This document shows, piece after piece, positions 1 to 10,903 of a stretch of DNA of 64,000 nucleotides (within the stretch, counting starts at the first letter, position 1; every line of letters starts with the position of its first letter). The translations under genes and the position numbers were made by a program. Where the stretch lies: NCBI GenBank assembly GCA_031771865.1, contig JASISA010000025.1:868001-932000 (forward strand), written 5' to 3'. Origin of the DNA: Nothophaeocryptopus gaeumannii (lineage: Eukaryota > Ascomycota > Dothideomycetes > Mycosphaerellales > Mycosphaerellaceae). The notes under the pieces are model-generated. The model searched no databases, was not told the DNA's origin, and saw nothing but the letters and a program-made list of their open reading frames with translations.

Positions 1-2187
1 GAAATACGATGTTGCGCGCGCCTTCTACAAGGAGATGACCATTGAACAGTCCGACGTCAAGCAGTCGCCTGGTCGACGCTCCAACCAGCCTAACGGCGTG
101 GACAGTAATATGGATGTGGACAGTAAAGATCATCTCGGAATCCGCAACCGCCCCCAGGACCTTCCCGCGCCCAATTCGCTTTCCAGCGAGGACAGCCCGT
201 TCTTGCAAGATTGGTGGTGTCAATTCTGGGAGTTGTACCAGGGAAATCGTCAAAAGGGCAAACCCACCACTCTGAGCTATGTTGGAAATCAGAGGCAACA
301 GATGAAGGCGCGTACTGGCATGGTCGGTGGTCCAAACGAGATGCGGCAGAACTATAACATGATGAACAATGGCATGGGCCAGGACTTACGCCAAGCAGCC
401 ATGAAGAACGGAATGTGAGTGAAGGCAAACTGCAATGCATTTAAGGAGAAACACTGATCGTCCGCAGGACTCAACAGCAAATCCAGCAAATGAAGATACG
501 CCAGGGTCAGCAAGGCCAGCCAGGCCAGATGCAGGGCGGCGGCAGCGAAATGCAGCGCCAAAGTTCCCAGATGTCCGGCTCTCCAAACACCGGCGGCGAG
601 AATGCACCCTCGCCTAAGCGACAACGGGTTGAAGGCAACATGCAGCAAATGAATCAGCAGCAACGACCAGGTCAACCGGGGCAGATGCAAAATGCGAACC
701 AGGTGGGTCCCCCTTCAGCCAGCATCCCACCCCAGTCCTCCTCGATTGCCCTTCCCGCAGAGACTCGCGAGTTATTTGATCTACACAACCTCGATCCCAA
801 CAAGATGTCGCCAGAGCAACTCCAGAGACTGTCCGCACAACCTACTAACGTCCAAGCAAAGTCTGTGGAAGTGTACTCGCAGGCGATGCAGCAGCAAATG
901 CAGAACGCTATGCAAAGAGCAAGTTCTAACTCGAGTAAGGGAATGCTTCAGAACCCCGCGATGGGCCCCGGCGGCGCGCAGTCCAGCCCCATGAACCAGC
1001 AGCAAATGGATGGCAACACGGGTGAACTCCAGTACAATCCGCGTATGGGGGTGCCACAGAACGGAGCTGTCGCCGGCGCGACTGGTCAGCAAGGCGCAAA
1101 CAACGGCAATCACGCGCTACAAGACTATCAGATGCAGCTGATGCTGTTGGAGCAGCAAAACAAGAAGAGGTTGCTCATGGCTCGACAAGAGCAAGATAGT
1201 ATGGCGCACCCCACAGGAGTACCAGGTCCAAACGGAGGTCAGTTTGCAATCCCTCTGAAGCATGAGACTCTCTCTAACTCCCCAATAGCAGGCCGCGGAT
1301 CACCAACTCCTGGCATGATGGACCCCAATAACCCAAATCCCGCAATGCGACCTCAAGGGCAGATGATGGGGCCGAATAATCAGGCTATGATGCGGCCGCC
1401 ATCATCGAATCCAATGGGACAGATGACGCCGCAGCATATGGAGATGATGCGCCAGCAGGGCATGATGCCTAACGGCGCGAACTGGCAACAAGGTGGGCCA
1501 GGTCAACCACCACCCGGGCAGATGATGCCTGGACAGCAGCCCGGCCCCGGCGGTCAACCTGTTCAGCCTCCGAACATGACGCCACGACAGGGCAATATGC
1601 CTCCGCCACCAGCGCCCGCAAACGCAAATCAAGGCGGCACTCAACCAAGCAGTCCGGCACAGCAACCACCTGCGCCTCCCACACCTAGTCAAGCTAATAA
1701 GCCCAAGCCCGGAGCCAAGAAAGCGGCCGATAATAAGAAGGTAACTATCTCCTCCACAGTTTCGTTCGCAGTGACTGACTTGATACAGGGTCCCGCTGCT
1801 GCCAATAAGAAAGCATCTGAGGAGAACGCTCCACCGACACCAACGCCACCTCCACCAGTCACTCCTAACAACGCTGCATCGTTCAATCAGAACAAGAATG
1901 TTTCAATGCCGAACGGCCAGCCCAACCAAGGTCCACCGCAGAATCTAAATCCTGGCAACGCACAACCTCCTCAGCCGGATATGGGCGTTGCTCCATTCGG
2001 TGCCCTCGACGGCTCTGATCAGTTCAGCGGAATGGACTTCGCCGACATTGGATCTGGAGATGTTCTCGATAACTTCGACTTCGACAGCTTCCTCAATAGC
2101 AACGGGGGTGATGACGGCGGTCTCGGGTTCGATGCCAACTTCGCGTTTGGCGACGCTGGCATAGAAACCGACATTGGGGGCAACTAG
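1..2187 (+). CDS. somA: LisH-domain transcriptional regulator, SomA/Som1/Flo8-like (5' end cut by window)
   Basis: The first bases read, in frame, KYDVARAF, the end of a LisH dimerisation motif. A tryptophan-rich FLQDWWCQFWELY segment follows near base 200. Both are hallmarks of the SomA/Som1 family, nuclear regulators of adhesion, development and virulence that act with PtaB-type partners (family knowledge). The rest is low-complexity Q/M/P/G/N sequence ending in an acidic-aromatic tail with FDFDSFL near base 2070, which suits an activation domain. An intron at 415-467 (gtgagt...ccgcag, 53 nt) joins two blocks in one frame and splits a Met codon. A second candidate at 1741-1788 (gtaact...ctgac...atacag, 48 nt) is a multiple of three without a stop, so it could be spliced or retained. 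The true start lies left of base 1. The family call is fairly sure; exact orthology is inferred. Confidence 0.75.
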
Positions 2188-3834
2188 CCTTCACGCCGAC
2201 TGTCGGGCGAAGATCACATTCATTCCGATCTTTACCTGGCATGCACCATATTTTTGAGCGCCGCTCCACCAGCCGGGTGTCACTATCAGCTTTTGAGCCA
2301 TGCCAAATGGTACAGTACCTCTGATATCGACCGGAATGCCGACCATCCGTCGGAGAAACAGGAACATCCAAGTCCGCCTTCAGAGTAGCAGGTCCCTGAC
2401 AACGATACCGGCTACCAGGCCGTCCGAGGCTCAATGTCGTTTCGGGCTGTCTCACCACTACGCTTTTCATATCGATACCCATACCGCAGGCGTCCTTCGT
2501 TTACAGAAAAAGCTTCCTTCCATCTACACTGTCAACGGCTACTGGACCCAACTTAAACTGACCCCCGATCAGTGGACCACCTATCGACCTCCCTATCACC
2601 TCGAACAAGGACCATCATATTTCTGTCTTCATAATCATCTGTCCACCGCGGTACCGCACGCTGGCGGGTTTACAGGATAGGTCGCGGAGTTCCTGGCGAC
2701 TTGCATTTGTTCTGACTTGTCATTCGTTATGGAAGATATAATGGCAGCACTGCGCGAAAGCGGAGTGTTTGGGAGATTTGAATTATGTTTGGACTGCTTA
2801 TCTGCTCCCTATCTTGTGGTAGAAAGCAAGGATGGGCGCGAGATGCCATGTGTAGTACCGCCTTTTTCGAGTAGCAATGTCGGAAAGAGATGTGGTATTT
2901 GAAACATTGCATACACATTACGACGATGCTTACTCTGATCTTCGGCGACTCGCTAATGCTCTGCAGCGTCTATCTACTTCCTCTCCACCCTTCGCCCAGC
3001 ATGCGTCAAGCCCTCAGAGTCCTCATTTCTGGGTTCGGGTAGGATTGAACCACCGTAAAGGTGTATTTGTAGATTGCGTTAAGGAGCTCTGTTGGCAGGT
3101 TGGGTAGGTGACACGCCATTTAGAGTTTCGAATATGGTCTTATGTTGGGGGATGTCGCCTAAATCAAATGGTGTTGGACGTCGAGATCCAAATGGATTAT
3201 GCAAATTAGCGCGAAGTTAATCCGAAGCTTGAGCCATTCACGTGCTAGCGGAAGGTGAACGGACACCAATCTGCTCCTCCTCGATCATGTGACAATAGTT
3301 GAAGACTTAGCTACGATTGTAGATGTCAGGACGCTGGGTCTGTAGGACTTGAGCTCCCCATCAACTCCGGTCAAGCCCATTCACTCGTTGATCTCCTCCC
3401 CGGGAGTTCACTCGTCTCAATCTATGGTGCGATCGTTCTGATGCTTGGTCCGTCTGAAGACAGTGGAACAAGATACCAGGGTGAGATCCCTTCTCATTTG
3501 TCCTCTTATTCCCTCCGCTCATCTTCTACTGCCCGAGACTTCCCCTGCACTTGCCTAGAGCTTCCTCTTCAACACGAGAAGTCTCCCTCCCGCAGTCATC
3601 ACGCCCCAACTCGACTCCCGAAAGCCCTCAAAACCTCATCCACCCCTGGCTCCTTCAGCACAGTCTCAATAACGCTCAACCACTCCCCCACGCTCGAACC
3701 TCCACTCCGCCTCCTCGAACGGATATCCAGCCTGGACGCAGCCAAAGTACACCGCAGGCTCATATGTGAGAGAGACATAGCGACACTATGTTCCACATAA
3801 AGAGTCTTCCACTCCTTTTGGTGGTACTGCGTTC
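2188..3834. other. Intergenic, no gene seen
   Basis: About 1.6 kb between the end of the LisH regulator and the 3' end of the minus-strand 2EXR gene. It should contain both 3' UTRs. The open frames here are short, have no recognisable domain and are interrupted in every frame. I see no tRNA-like fold or repeat. Confidence 0.5.
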
Positions 3835-4789
3835 CTACTCTGACAATATTTGCTCCGTCGATCCAGAATTTGATTTGGAACCAGAGGCCGACGCGGGAAA
3901 GTTGTCCGTAGCCTGTAAAGACGAAGGCGATTGTTTGAAGATTTTGGAAGTGGCTGGCAGGGCTACAATCATGTCAGTGATATCTTGGATCCAGGTGTCG
4001 TTCTCATCGTGGCTCTCAACATGCTTCTTTTGGATTTCGATGCCGAACAGGTGGTTCTGCTGGAAATTTCGCAGGACCTGCTTGTATTTTGACGCCGTCT
4101 CATAGTATACTTGACGGCAAGTCTCTGAGAGCGAGGATGATTGTGCTATTTGAGTAACATGCTCCGAAAATGCCAAATACTTCACGTCCCTCGAAAAAAG
4201 CTGTGTGCTGAAGTGCGAGATCGAAGATCATGTTGTGCAGCTCGGGTGGTAGTGAGAGCAGGCGAGATTCGCAGTTCACAGGCTCGGGTGTAGCGCAATC
4301 ACTCGGCGTCATCTCCATGCCCTGTGTATGTTCTTTCGAAATCGAATGTAGAGCCACCAGCGCCGTGGGTTGATATCCAGAGGAGAGCGGCTGCGGCCGA
4401 GGTTGCCCAGGTGCAGGTGAAAGAGGATCACTGGTCATCATCCCCATCGACTGACTGCATTCTTGTGAGGATGAGATTGCAGCGACTACCACGGTCGGTT
4501 GATATTTAGAAGAGAGGAGCTGCGGTAGAGGTTGCTCAGATCTAGGCGCCGGATGATCAGTCGAGTTCGTCTCCGTATTCTGTTGATTTCCTCTTGAAGC
4601 TGAGTTTGTAGCAGCAAGAGCTGTCGACAGAACCTCGGACGAGACGTGCGCCTCAGCCATTTCCACCTTCTTTCGCTGGGCTTCTGCCGTTGGCTCCCTC
4701 GCAGCGACCATTTTCATTCGTGGCAAAGAAGAGATGTGTGATGTTGTGCGGTTGTTGATGGTGATGGTTGTTGTTTTTGTTGCCGTCAT
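3835..4789 (-). CDS. 2EXR (F-box-like) domain protein, frame broken by short intron or frameshift
   Basis: The N-terminal 160 residues are S/T/Q/P-rich and contain a duplicated segment: QPLPQLLSSKYQPT recurs as QPRPQPLSSGYQPT. Then comes LLSLPPELHNMIFDLAL, the start of a 2EXR domain, a common fungal module of unknown function. The domain continues in another frame as SSSLSETCRQVYYETASKY, matching the usual C-R-Q-I/V-x-x-E-T segment. A 40-nt GT-AG segment (minus-strand intron at 4146-4185) restores the frame exactly. The alternative is a one-base frameshift near the six-T run at about 4197. The start at 4789 is the first ATG of the frame. The function is unknown. The second 2EXR gene in the window, at 51500-52354, is also interrupted. 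Confidence 0.6.
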
Positions 4790-5339
4790 TGATGTCGATC
4801 AAATGCAGGACTCGTAGTCGATATGTCTGCGAAGATTTTAAGGAGCGCTGAAAGGTCGCAACGACAGATGGGTAACAGGAACCTTAAAGGAGTCATCACT
4901 GTTGTCGTGACTTGCGAAGCGTAAAGTCGAGATGCACAACCGGAATTCGAAGCTGGTCAGCACTGATCTGATCGTCTCCCTTCGTCAACGATGTCCGCGG
5001 ATAAAGATTTTGGGGCTGCCGTTAGAGCCCCTGCGGATACTGCAAATTCTTACGTCGTAAAAGAGTATGTTCAAGCAGAAGGTTCTTCACTATGTTCCAC
5101 TTGACCTTTATGTCAAGGTCGAATTCTTACTTACCCATGACTCCACACTCCATGCTCTAATCACTATGCCTCTATCCCATGCCATTTCGAGCGCAAATGC
5201 TTTTAAAAAAGTCGTCAAAACACCGTATTCTGTAAGCTCAACGGAGGTGCTTGTGTCGGTAGGCAGAATGCTGCTTTCAGGTTCCCGACTTCCATACGGC
5301 GCTTCGTCTCCGAAAAGTTCATCTTAGGCCCATGTCCGC
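4790..5339. other. Intergenic, upstream of the 2EXR gene
   Basis: About 550 bp between the start of the 2EXR gene and the 3' end of the next minus-strand gene. It should hold the 2EXR promoter. I see no gene and no clear motif. Confidence 0.4.
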
Positions 5340-6212
5340 TCACTGGCCCAGCTTTTGTCGCTTGTTACCACCAGCGTCCGCTGCGCTCGAAGAAGACTCA
5401 TCACCTCCGATCTCAACAATCTCCCAATGCACACTCGTCGTGCCGTCCCTAGATGTGCCCCCACCAGTCTGCCTCTTGATCCGACCAAGCCGGCTATGCT
5501 CTACCATCTCCTCAAAATACGGCATGCCTCGATTCCCCATCCGATGCGGCGGCTGAGAAGCCCTTGAAGTCCGTACCGGCACCTGTACGGCCCGCCCATC
5601 AACGCCGGATGGTGTCTGCTCGTTGGTCGGGATATGGTCCTCGTCATCTATCGTCCCACCTTTCACGGACCCATCCCCGCTCTCTTGCACAGAGGGCTGT
5701 TCTTCGTCCGAACTCTCATTATCAATAATCTTCAACGCCTCCAATTTATCCAGGCTCTCATCCAGCAGCGAGCCGAGCGTGACATCCAAATACTCATGTC
5801 CTCTGTTATTGCCATACCCAGGCGCATGCAGTGCCTCATTCCACGCCGTGAGTGCAGTCCCACAGTATCCGCAAAACTGTCTCCGCGTCGGTGGGAGGAG
5901 CGGGCTCGTCGAAGGTGTATTGTAGCTGCGTTTGACGGAGGCGTGGGATTCGTCGGGGAAGAAACAGGTGGTAGAGCTCTGGTACCAATCGAGAGGGACT
6001 CTTAGCCAGGCTATGACGGGTGCAGCTTGGACTCTGCCTAGATGGAGAAGTTAGTATCAAAAGCCTATAAAGTGGTTTGATGCTGACCTACGGCTTGCTT
6101 GGCTGTTGTCAAAGAAGACCTGTGCTAGTGAGGTTGACGCTTGGGGGACTTTTATTTGGTAGATATTCCGTTCGCATGCGCAAGAGCCAAAGAGATGATT
6201 CAAGTCCGCCAT
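5340..6212 (-). CDS. GFA/CENP-V-like zinc-fold fungal protein
   Basis: Splicing at 6038-6091 (54 nt, gtaggt...catctag) joins a 40-residue first exon to the long second exon and gives 272 aa. The N-terminus has GSCACERN and the centre has FCGYCGTALTAW, a pair of Cys motifs typical of the GFA/CENP-V fold, where cysteines bind zinc (family knowledge). A segment LDVTLGSLLDESLDKLEAL follows, then an acidic linker, an MPYFEEMVEHSRLG motif and a Trp-containing end. I recognise this architecture from conserved ascomycete proteins without assigned function. The start at 6212 has the context catcATGG. GFA homologues include glutathione-dependent formaldehyde-activating enzymes, but that activity should not be assumed here. 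Confidence 0.7.
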
Positions 6213-6565
6213 GATGATGGCTTGAAAGGTGTTGGGGGCCTACAGTCAGTGTTGGTTGCTGAAAAGCTTCACTTTTTGAGTTCAGTGTCTGATTTGGATG
6301 TTTATTGTGAGATTGATGTGTGGTGTTGCTGCACGACAGCTCCGCATTGAGCTGAGGAAGGTTCGTGTGAATTCGAGAACGTCACTGTGACCGGGATCAT
6401 GCCACCATCAAGTGATCAAGACTGATTGACGGTGAAGATAGAAGTTATACAACATCGTACTAAGATCTCATCTTTCTTGTCAAACGATTGTAGCTCATCA
6501 TCATTGCATAGATACGACGTGCAAAGAAAGCCAGCAACGCTAATGCAAGGCACCAAACTCATCCA
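6213..6565. other. Intergenic, promoter of the GFA-like gene
   Basis: About 350 bp between the GFA-like gene start and the 3' end of the DUF1479 gene, both on the minus strand. It should hold the promoter of the first and the 3' UTR of the second. I see no separate feature. Confidence 0.4.
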
Positions 6566-8098
6566 TTAATCTCGAAAGCCAAGAATCTTGTTCGCCCGTT
6601 CCATGACCTCCTTCTGCCCTGCAGTCAGGCCAGGCTCAGAGCTATCCCACTCCGCGAGGCCAAATGCTCGCATACCCTCCACTGGGTTGACCTTCTTGAC
6701 TTCCTCAACCCCCGGACGACCGATATGCTCACTCTCGCCTTTTCCACCCCCAAAGTCCGGACTCGGCCAACCATTCAGGAAGGCTTCTCTCTGACGAGCG
6801 ACGAACTCAGCATTGGAGACCGTCAACGGACACGCCGGGATATATAGTACGCTGGAGTCTGACTTGCCAGCGTGAATCTGATCAACGGCGTGGATGGTAT
6901 CACAATGCCAACTAACATAGTCTCCAGGATTGACTCTTGGGATGTGGACCATGGAGCTTGGTAGGTTCAGATGTGGATGCAACTGCGGACGGAGCTCCTG
7001 TCCGTGGCCCTTCGTTGCGCCCTGCAACCATGAATCTTGCTCGGCAGAGAGTTTCCAATTATCGGGTGTCAGAAAGGCTTCTTCGTATGTCTCAGAGGTG
7101 GGATCCTGAGCAGCTCTCTTGGGCGAGAAGAATGGCCGCAGTAAGTAGTACGCGGTGGCTCGGCTGAGCAATGGATTGACCAGAAGAGTACCCTCGAAAG
7201 GCCCTGTCGTACTCATAGACAGCCATCCTTGGAACATGCGGAACATTGAGCAAGCACCCACTCCTTGATAAAGATCCGAGGCGACTGGTAGACGGCAGCT
7301 GGACTCCCACGGATCGTACTCTTCCCATTTGCCATGAAAGATGGAGTCGTAGACCTTTCCACGACCGTATCCTTCCTCTTCCCATCGCTCGCAAGATCCG
7401 CCATCGACATGGGGTCCAAGAGCGAACTTTGCATCTCCTGGCAAACGCATTCTCAGACGATCCGCGTAGATGAGGGGGTGGCTCGACGAAATTTGTGCAT
7501 CTGTATCCTTTGACTTCCAGAACTCCATGAGGAAGCGTTGAGCTTTGATGAGGTTGGGATGAGACCGCGCTTTGATCTGTGAAGGAGACCAGTAGAGCTC
7601 GTACACTTGCGGATTATCTGCTGGAAATGCTTTCGTATGCGGGTTCGCTTCGATGTACTCTCTGATGCCCTTCTTCAGCGCTAAAGCTTCTTGCTCAGGC
7701 AAGACGTTTCGGATGACAGCGACGCCTCGCTTGCGATGCTCTGCTTTGAATTCGTCACTTGCATTGTCGATATCGTTGAAGTCGATCTCCGGTACGATCT
7801 TAGGTCCTTTCTCAACGATGAGCGGTACTTCCTCGCGTAGAGAGGCTAGAAGTCGATTCCATGACTCGTAGAGAGCCTCTTCATTCCATGCGATTAGTCT
7901 TGTCTTCAACTCTGCGAATCTGGGCTCCAGAGGCTCGAATCGCTTTCCGGACAGCGAGGCGAACGCGTCGCTGATATCGCCTTCTCGCTTCTGTGGAGCT
8001 GCATTGGCCATGGTTCGAACGGCTTGTTGGCATGGCTGTTGAAGCTTTGATAGAGCTCGCCGGCCTCCGCGTAAGTTCGGCACTATAGTAGACGCCAT
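6566..8098 (-). CDS. DUF1479 protein (YbiU-like, probable 2OG-Fe(II) fold)
   Basis: A single exon of 510 aa. The family segment SDEFKAEHRKRGVAVIRNVL is followed by HVDGGSCERW and, near the C-terminus, SWHCDTIHAVD. Together these give an H-x-D...H triad consistent with a non-heme iron oxygenase fold, as seen for the bacterial homologue YbiU. No substrate is established. The frame stays open 22 codons upstream, but I chose the ATG at 8098 because the protein then starts MASTIVPNLRGGRRALSKL. That Arg- and Ser-rich stretch without acidic residues could be a mitochondrial presequence (inference). Length and motif order look complete. Confidence 0.85.
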   Translation of the reverse strand: MASTIVPNLRGGRRALSKLQQPCQQAVRTMANAAPQKREGDISDAFASLSGKRFEPLEPRFAELKTRLIAWNEEALYESWNRLLASLREEVPLIVEKGPKIVPEIDFNDIDNASDEFKAEHRKRGVAVIRNVLPEQEALALKKGIREYIEANPHTKAFPADNPQVYELYWSPSQIKARSHPNLIKAQRFLMEFWKSKDTDAQISSSHPLIYADRLRMRLPGDAKFALGPHVDGGSCERWEEEGYGRGKVYDSIFHGKWEEYDPWESSCRLPVASDLYQGVGACSMFRMFQGWLSMSTTGPFEGTLLVNPLLSRATAYYLLRPFFSPKRAAQDPTSETYEEAFLTPDNWKLSAEQDSWLQGATKGHGQELRPQLHPHLNLPSSMVHIPRVNPGDYVSWHCDTIHAVDQIHAGKSDSSVLYIPACPLTVSNAEFVARQREAFLNGWPSPDFGGGKGESEHIGRPGVEEVKKVNPVEGMRAFGLAEWDSSEPGLTAGQKEVMERANKILGFRD

Positions 8099-9078
8099 GC
8101 TAAAGTTTTGGAAATAGTATTCTGAAGCTGAAAAGAGAAGAGTGATGCTGACGCAAGGATACACAAACCAGATAGGTCCTGAGGGTCAGAGCAGTCGCGA
8201 AACATGGTGCCCCTTATATTCACTACTCCACAGCCGTGGATACATAGCCTGCTGGTGCCGCAGGCGGAGGCCGCTTGTGCTACCTACCTTTTTGAGCGGA
8301 GGTGAAGATGTATGTTGTCGGCATTTGATGATATGTCGTTGTTTGGAGCGGAGCAGCTTGCAAGGGGTGTCGAAGATTCTGAGCCACTGCGGCTAGTCTG
8401 TGAGCTCACGGTTTAAAATGGTGCAACCCACCATAGCCACGACTACCCACAAAATTCGGTGCGTGGGTTTTCCTTCGGACTGCCCAAAAGGGTGTCGGAG
8501 CGCAACACGGGGAATCTTGGACAACGGAGGCAAGAACCATGTAGTCATGGAAGACGGCGGCAAGAACAACGGAGTCAACGTCGGAACACGTCCATGGCAA
8601 GCAACTTGTACATGTACCCTCTTCATCTGACTTACTTTGCACGCGCATCTTCGACGCATCCTGTACTTCCGCATAGAGAAGAGTTCAGCCCTCCGACCAC
8701 TCACAACCACACAATATCTTCGAGTGGCGCCAGACTTTGCTGTCCTCGATCTCGCCTTGCATGCTTTCTGCTCGTTCTGTTCGCTTCTCCTGTCGGTAGA
8801 CGCTCTTGCAGCAGCTGAAGCAATATATCACCCGTGAAGACAAATTGCTGCAGCTCCGAATGCACCTATGTTCAACGGTTAATATACTCTTTCCGCAGCA
8901 GCTTGTTTCGACCTCACGTCTGCTTTGTCGCTTGACGCTGGGCACGCGGTGGAGAGCTCTCCGTGTCTGAAGCGTGTCTAGAGGGACTGATAACTTAGTC
9001 GCACAGGTATAAGTTTGTCTTCGTTACTCACCCCAGCTCAGAAGCACTCGATGGTCCGTTTCCTCGCGATCGTGCAAA
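8099..9078. other. Divergent intergenic region between DUF1479 gene and GH1 relic
   Basis: Nearly 1 kb containing the promoters of two divergent genes. The ORFs inside are short and lack domains. I see no repeat or RNA gene. Confidence 0.4.
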
Positions 9079-10903
9079 ATGGTCCACCTCCCTAAAGACT
9101 TTCTGGGGGGTTCGCAACAGCAAGGTGAGTAGATCTTACGCAGAAGCGGGAAACGCAGTGTGATGGCAGTGTGATAGCTCATCCATGCCTCAGCTACCAA
9201 ATCGAGGGAGCCGCCCGTGAAGATGGAAGAGGCGATTCAATCTGGGACATGTTTTGTCGCCAGCCCGGAGAGATCGCCGACGGCTCAAACGGAGACATTG
9301 CGTGCGATTCCTACCACCACTACAAGGAAAATGTAGCACTGCTCAAGCATCTCGGAGCGAAAGCGTACACATTCTGCATCTCTTGGTCGCAGGTAATCGC
9401 ACTGGGTGGGCGGGACGATCCCATCAACGAAGGAGGCCTGCAGTACTACGTCGACCTGGCAGACGAGCTCCTGGCAAATGACATTGTACCAATGGCCACC
9501 ATGTTCCATTGGGATCTGCCAGTCTCTCTTTACGAGAGATACGGAGGGTTCCTCAACAAGGATGAATACGTTCTCGACTTTGTTCATTACGCTCGGATAT
9601 TAGTCGAAACACTGGGGTCAAAGGTCAAGCTTTGGATCACGTACAACGAGCCATGGTGCTCTGCCATCCTCGGGTATAGCACCGGCTATTCTGCTCCCGG
9701 TCACACAAGTGATCGGTCGATCAGTGCCATTGGGGATAGCAGCACGGAGCCGTGGTTGGTAGGTCACACGATTCTGATTGCGCACGCTGCAGCCTTGAAG
9801 GTCTATCGGGAAGAATGCAAGTCGGACCAGGGTGGCCGTATCGGAATCATGTTGCACGGGGACTGGATTGAGCCATGGGACCCTAATGACTCGAATGAAA
9901 TTGAAGCTTGCGAGAGGAAGCTGGAGTTCTCCATCGGATGGTTTGGAGATCCAGTGTATCGTGGGGATTACCCTGCAAGTGAGGATAGCATCATCATCCT
10001 GAGAAAGGCTCGAAGGGGTCTCGAGATTGTTTAGGCGAATGCACTAATTTAACATGTGTCCGTAGGTATGCGGCGCCAACTTGGCAGTCGACTCCATCAA
10101 TTTACTGCGGAAGAGTGATCACTGGTTCAAGGCTCGAATGATTTCAATGGTATGTATTGCCAGCTTGCTCTAGCAAAACGGATAAACCGAGTCGCATATC
10201 CGATGACCAACCGTTGCGTTCTATTGCGTCCTGCGATCGATATTGGCTGACTTCGCTATTACAATCCGGAATTCGTCCGCGCTGGCAAGGATTCCCCAGC
10301 GGCGGAAGACTTCAGCGGGAATCTGGAGGTGCTGAAGAACAGTAAGCGCGGCGACAGCATTGACCCGGAAACTCAAAGTGCTTGGTTACGGCCATGTCCC
10401 GCGGGTTTTCGAAAGCTGCTTTCCTGGATATCACAGCGATATGGTCGTCCGCCCATCTATGTGACGGAAAGTGGAACGAGCGTCAAAGGCGAGAACGATC
10501 TACCCCCCAACGAGATCCTGGAAGACAGTTGTCGCTCTCTGTATTCCCGTGGCTACATCAGTGCCCTCGCTGAGGCGTATGCGATGGACAAAGTTGATGT
10601 GAGAGGTGAGTACCTGCATGTGGTTGTAATACAGCAAGCTGCAACGTACAACTTTCCCTAACAATTTGGAATGCGCAGACTATTTTGCGTGGTCGTTGAT
10701 GGAGAAGGTTTCGATTCCTCTTTGTCGTTTCAGATTCCTACAGAGGCTGACAGGTTTGACGTCGTAACTTCGAGTGGAGCGAAGGATATGAGACAAGATT
10801 TGGCATTACGTATGTTGAATATAGCGGAGGCCAGAAGCGTCAACCTAAGAAGAGTGCTCGAGTCGTCGGACAGATACTCTCATCTCTCACCCGTCATGGA
10901 TGA
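9079..10903 (+). pseudogene. GH1 beta-glucosidase pseudogene
   Basis: The gene has nearly full GH1 content: YQIEGAAREDGRGDSIWD, the acid/base motif TYNEPW (near 9645), the nucleophile motif YVTESGT (near 10460) and DYFAWSLM followed by NFEWSEGYETRFG. GH1 enzymes hydrolyse beta-glucosides. It is broken in several places. The N-terminal FLWGFATAS motif reads FLGGSQQQ because one base is missing at about 9104-9112; restoring the phase and removing intron 9125-9193 gives FATASYQIEG. After intron 9979-10065 the frame runs MRRQLGSRL...FTAEE and hits TGA at 10116-10118, where GH1 proteins usually have Trp. Splice junctions near 10140-10265 and 10700-10775 are no longer recognisable. The flanking exons are still well conserved, so the decay looks recent. 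Confidence 0.85.

Noticed and set aside
90..440. Minus-strand open frame opposite the LisH regulator
   Set aside because: Shadow of the plus-strand coding sequence; no domain, Cys/Ser/Pro-rich as expected from reversed codons.
3020..3060. Sequence resembling a tRNA T-arm (ggttcgggtaggattgaacc)
   Set aside because: The reverse strand gives GGTTCAATCC, one base short of the T-loop consensus, and no acceptor or anticodon arms can be folded around it.
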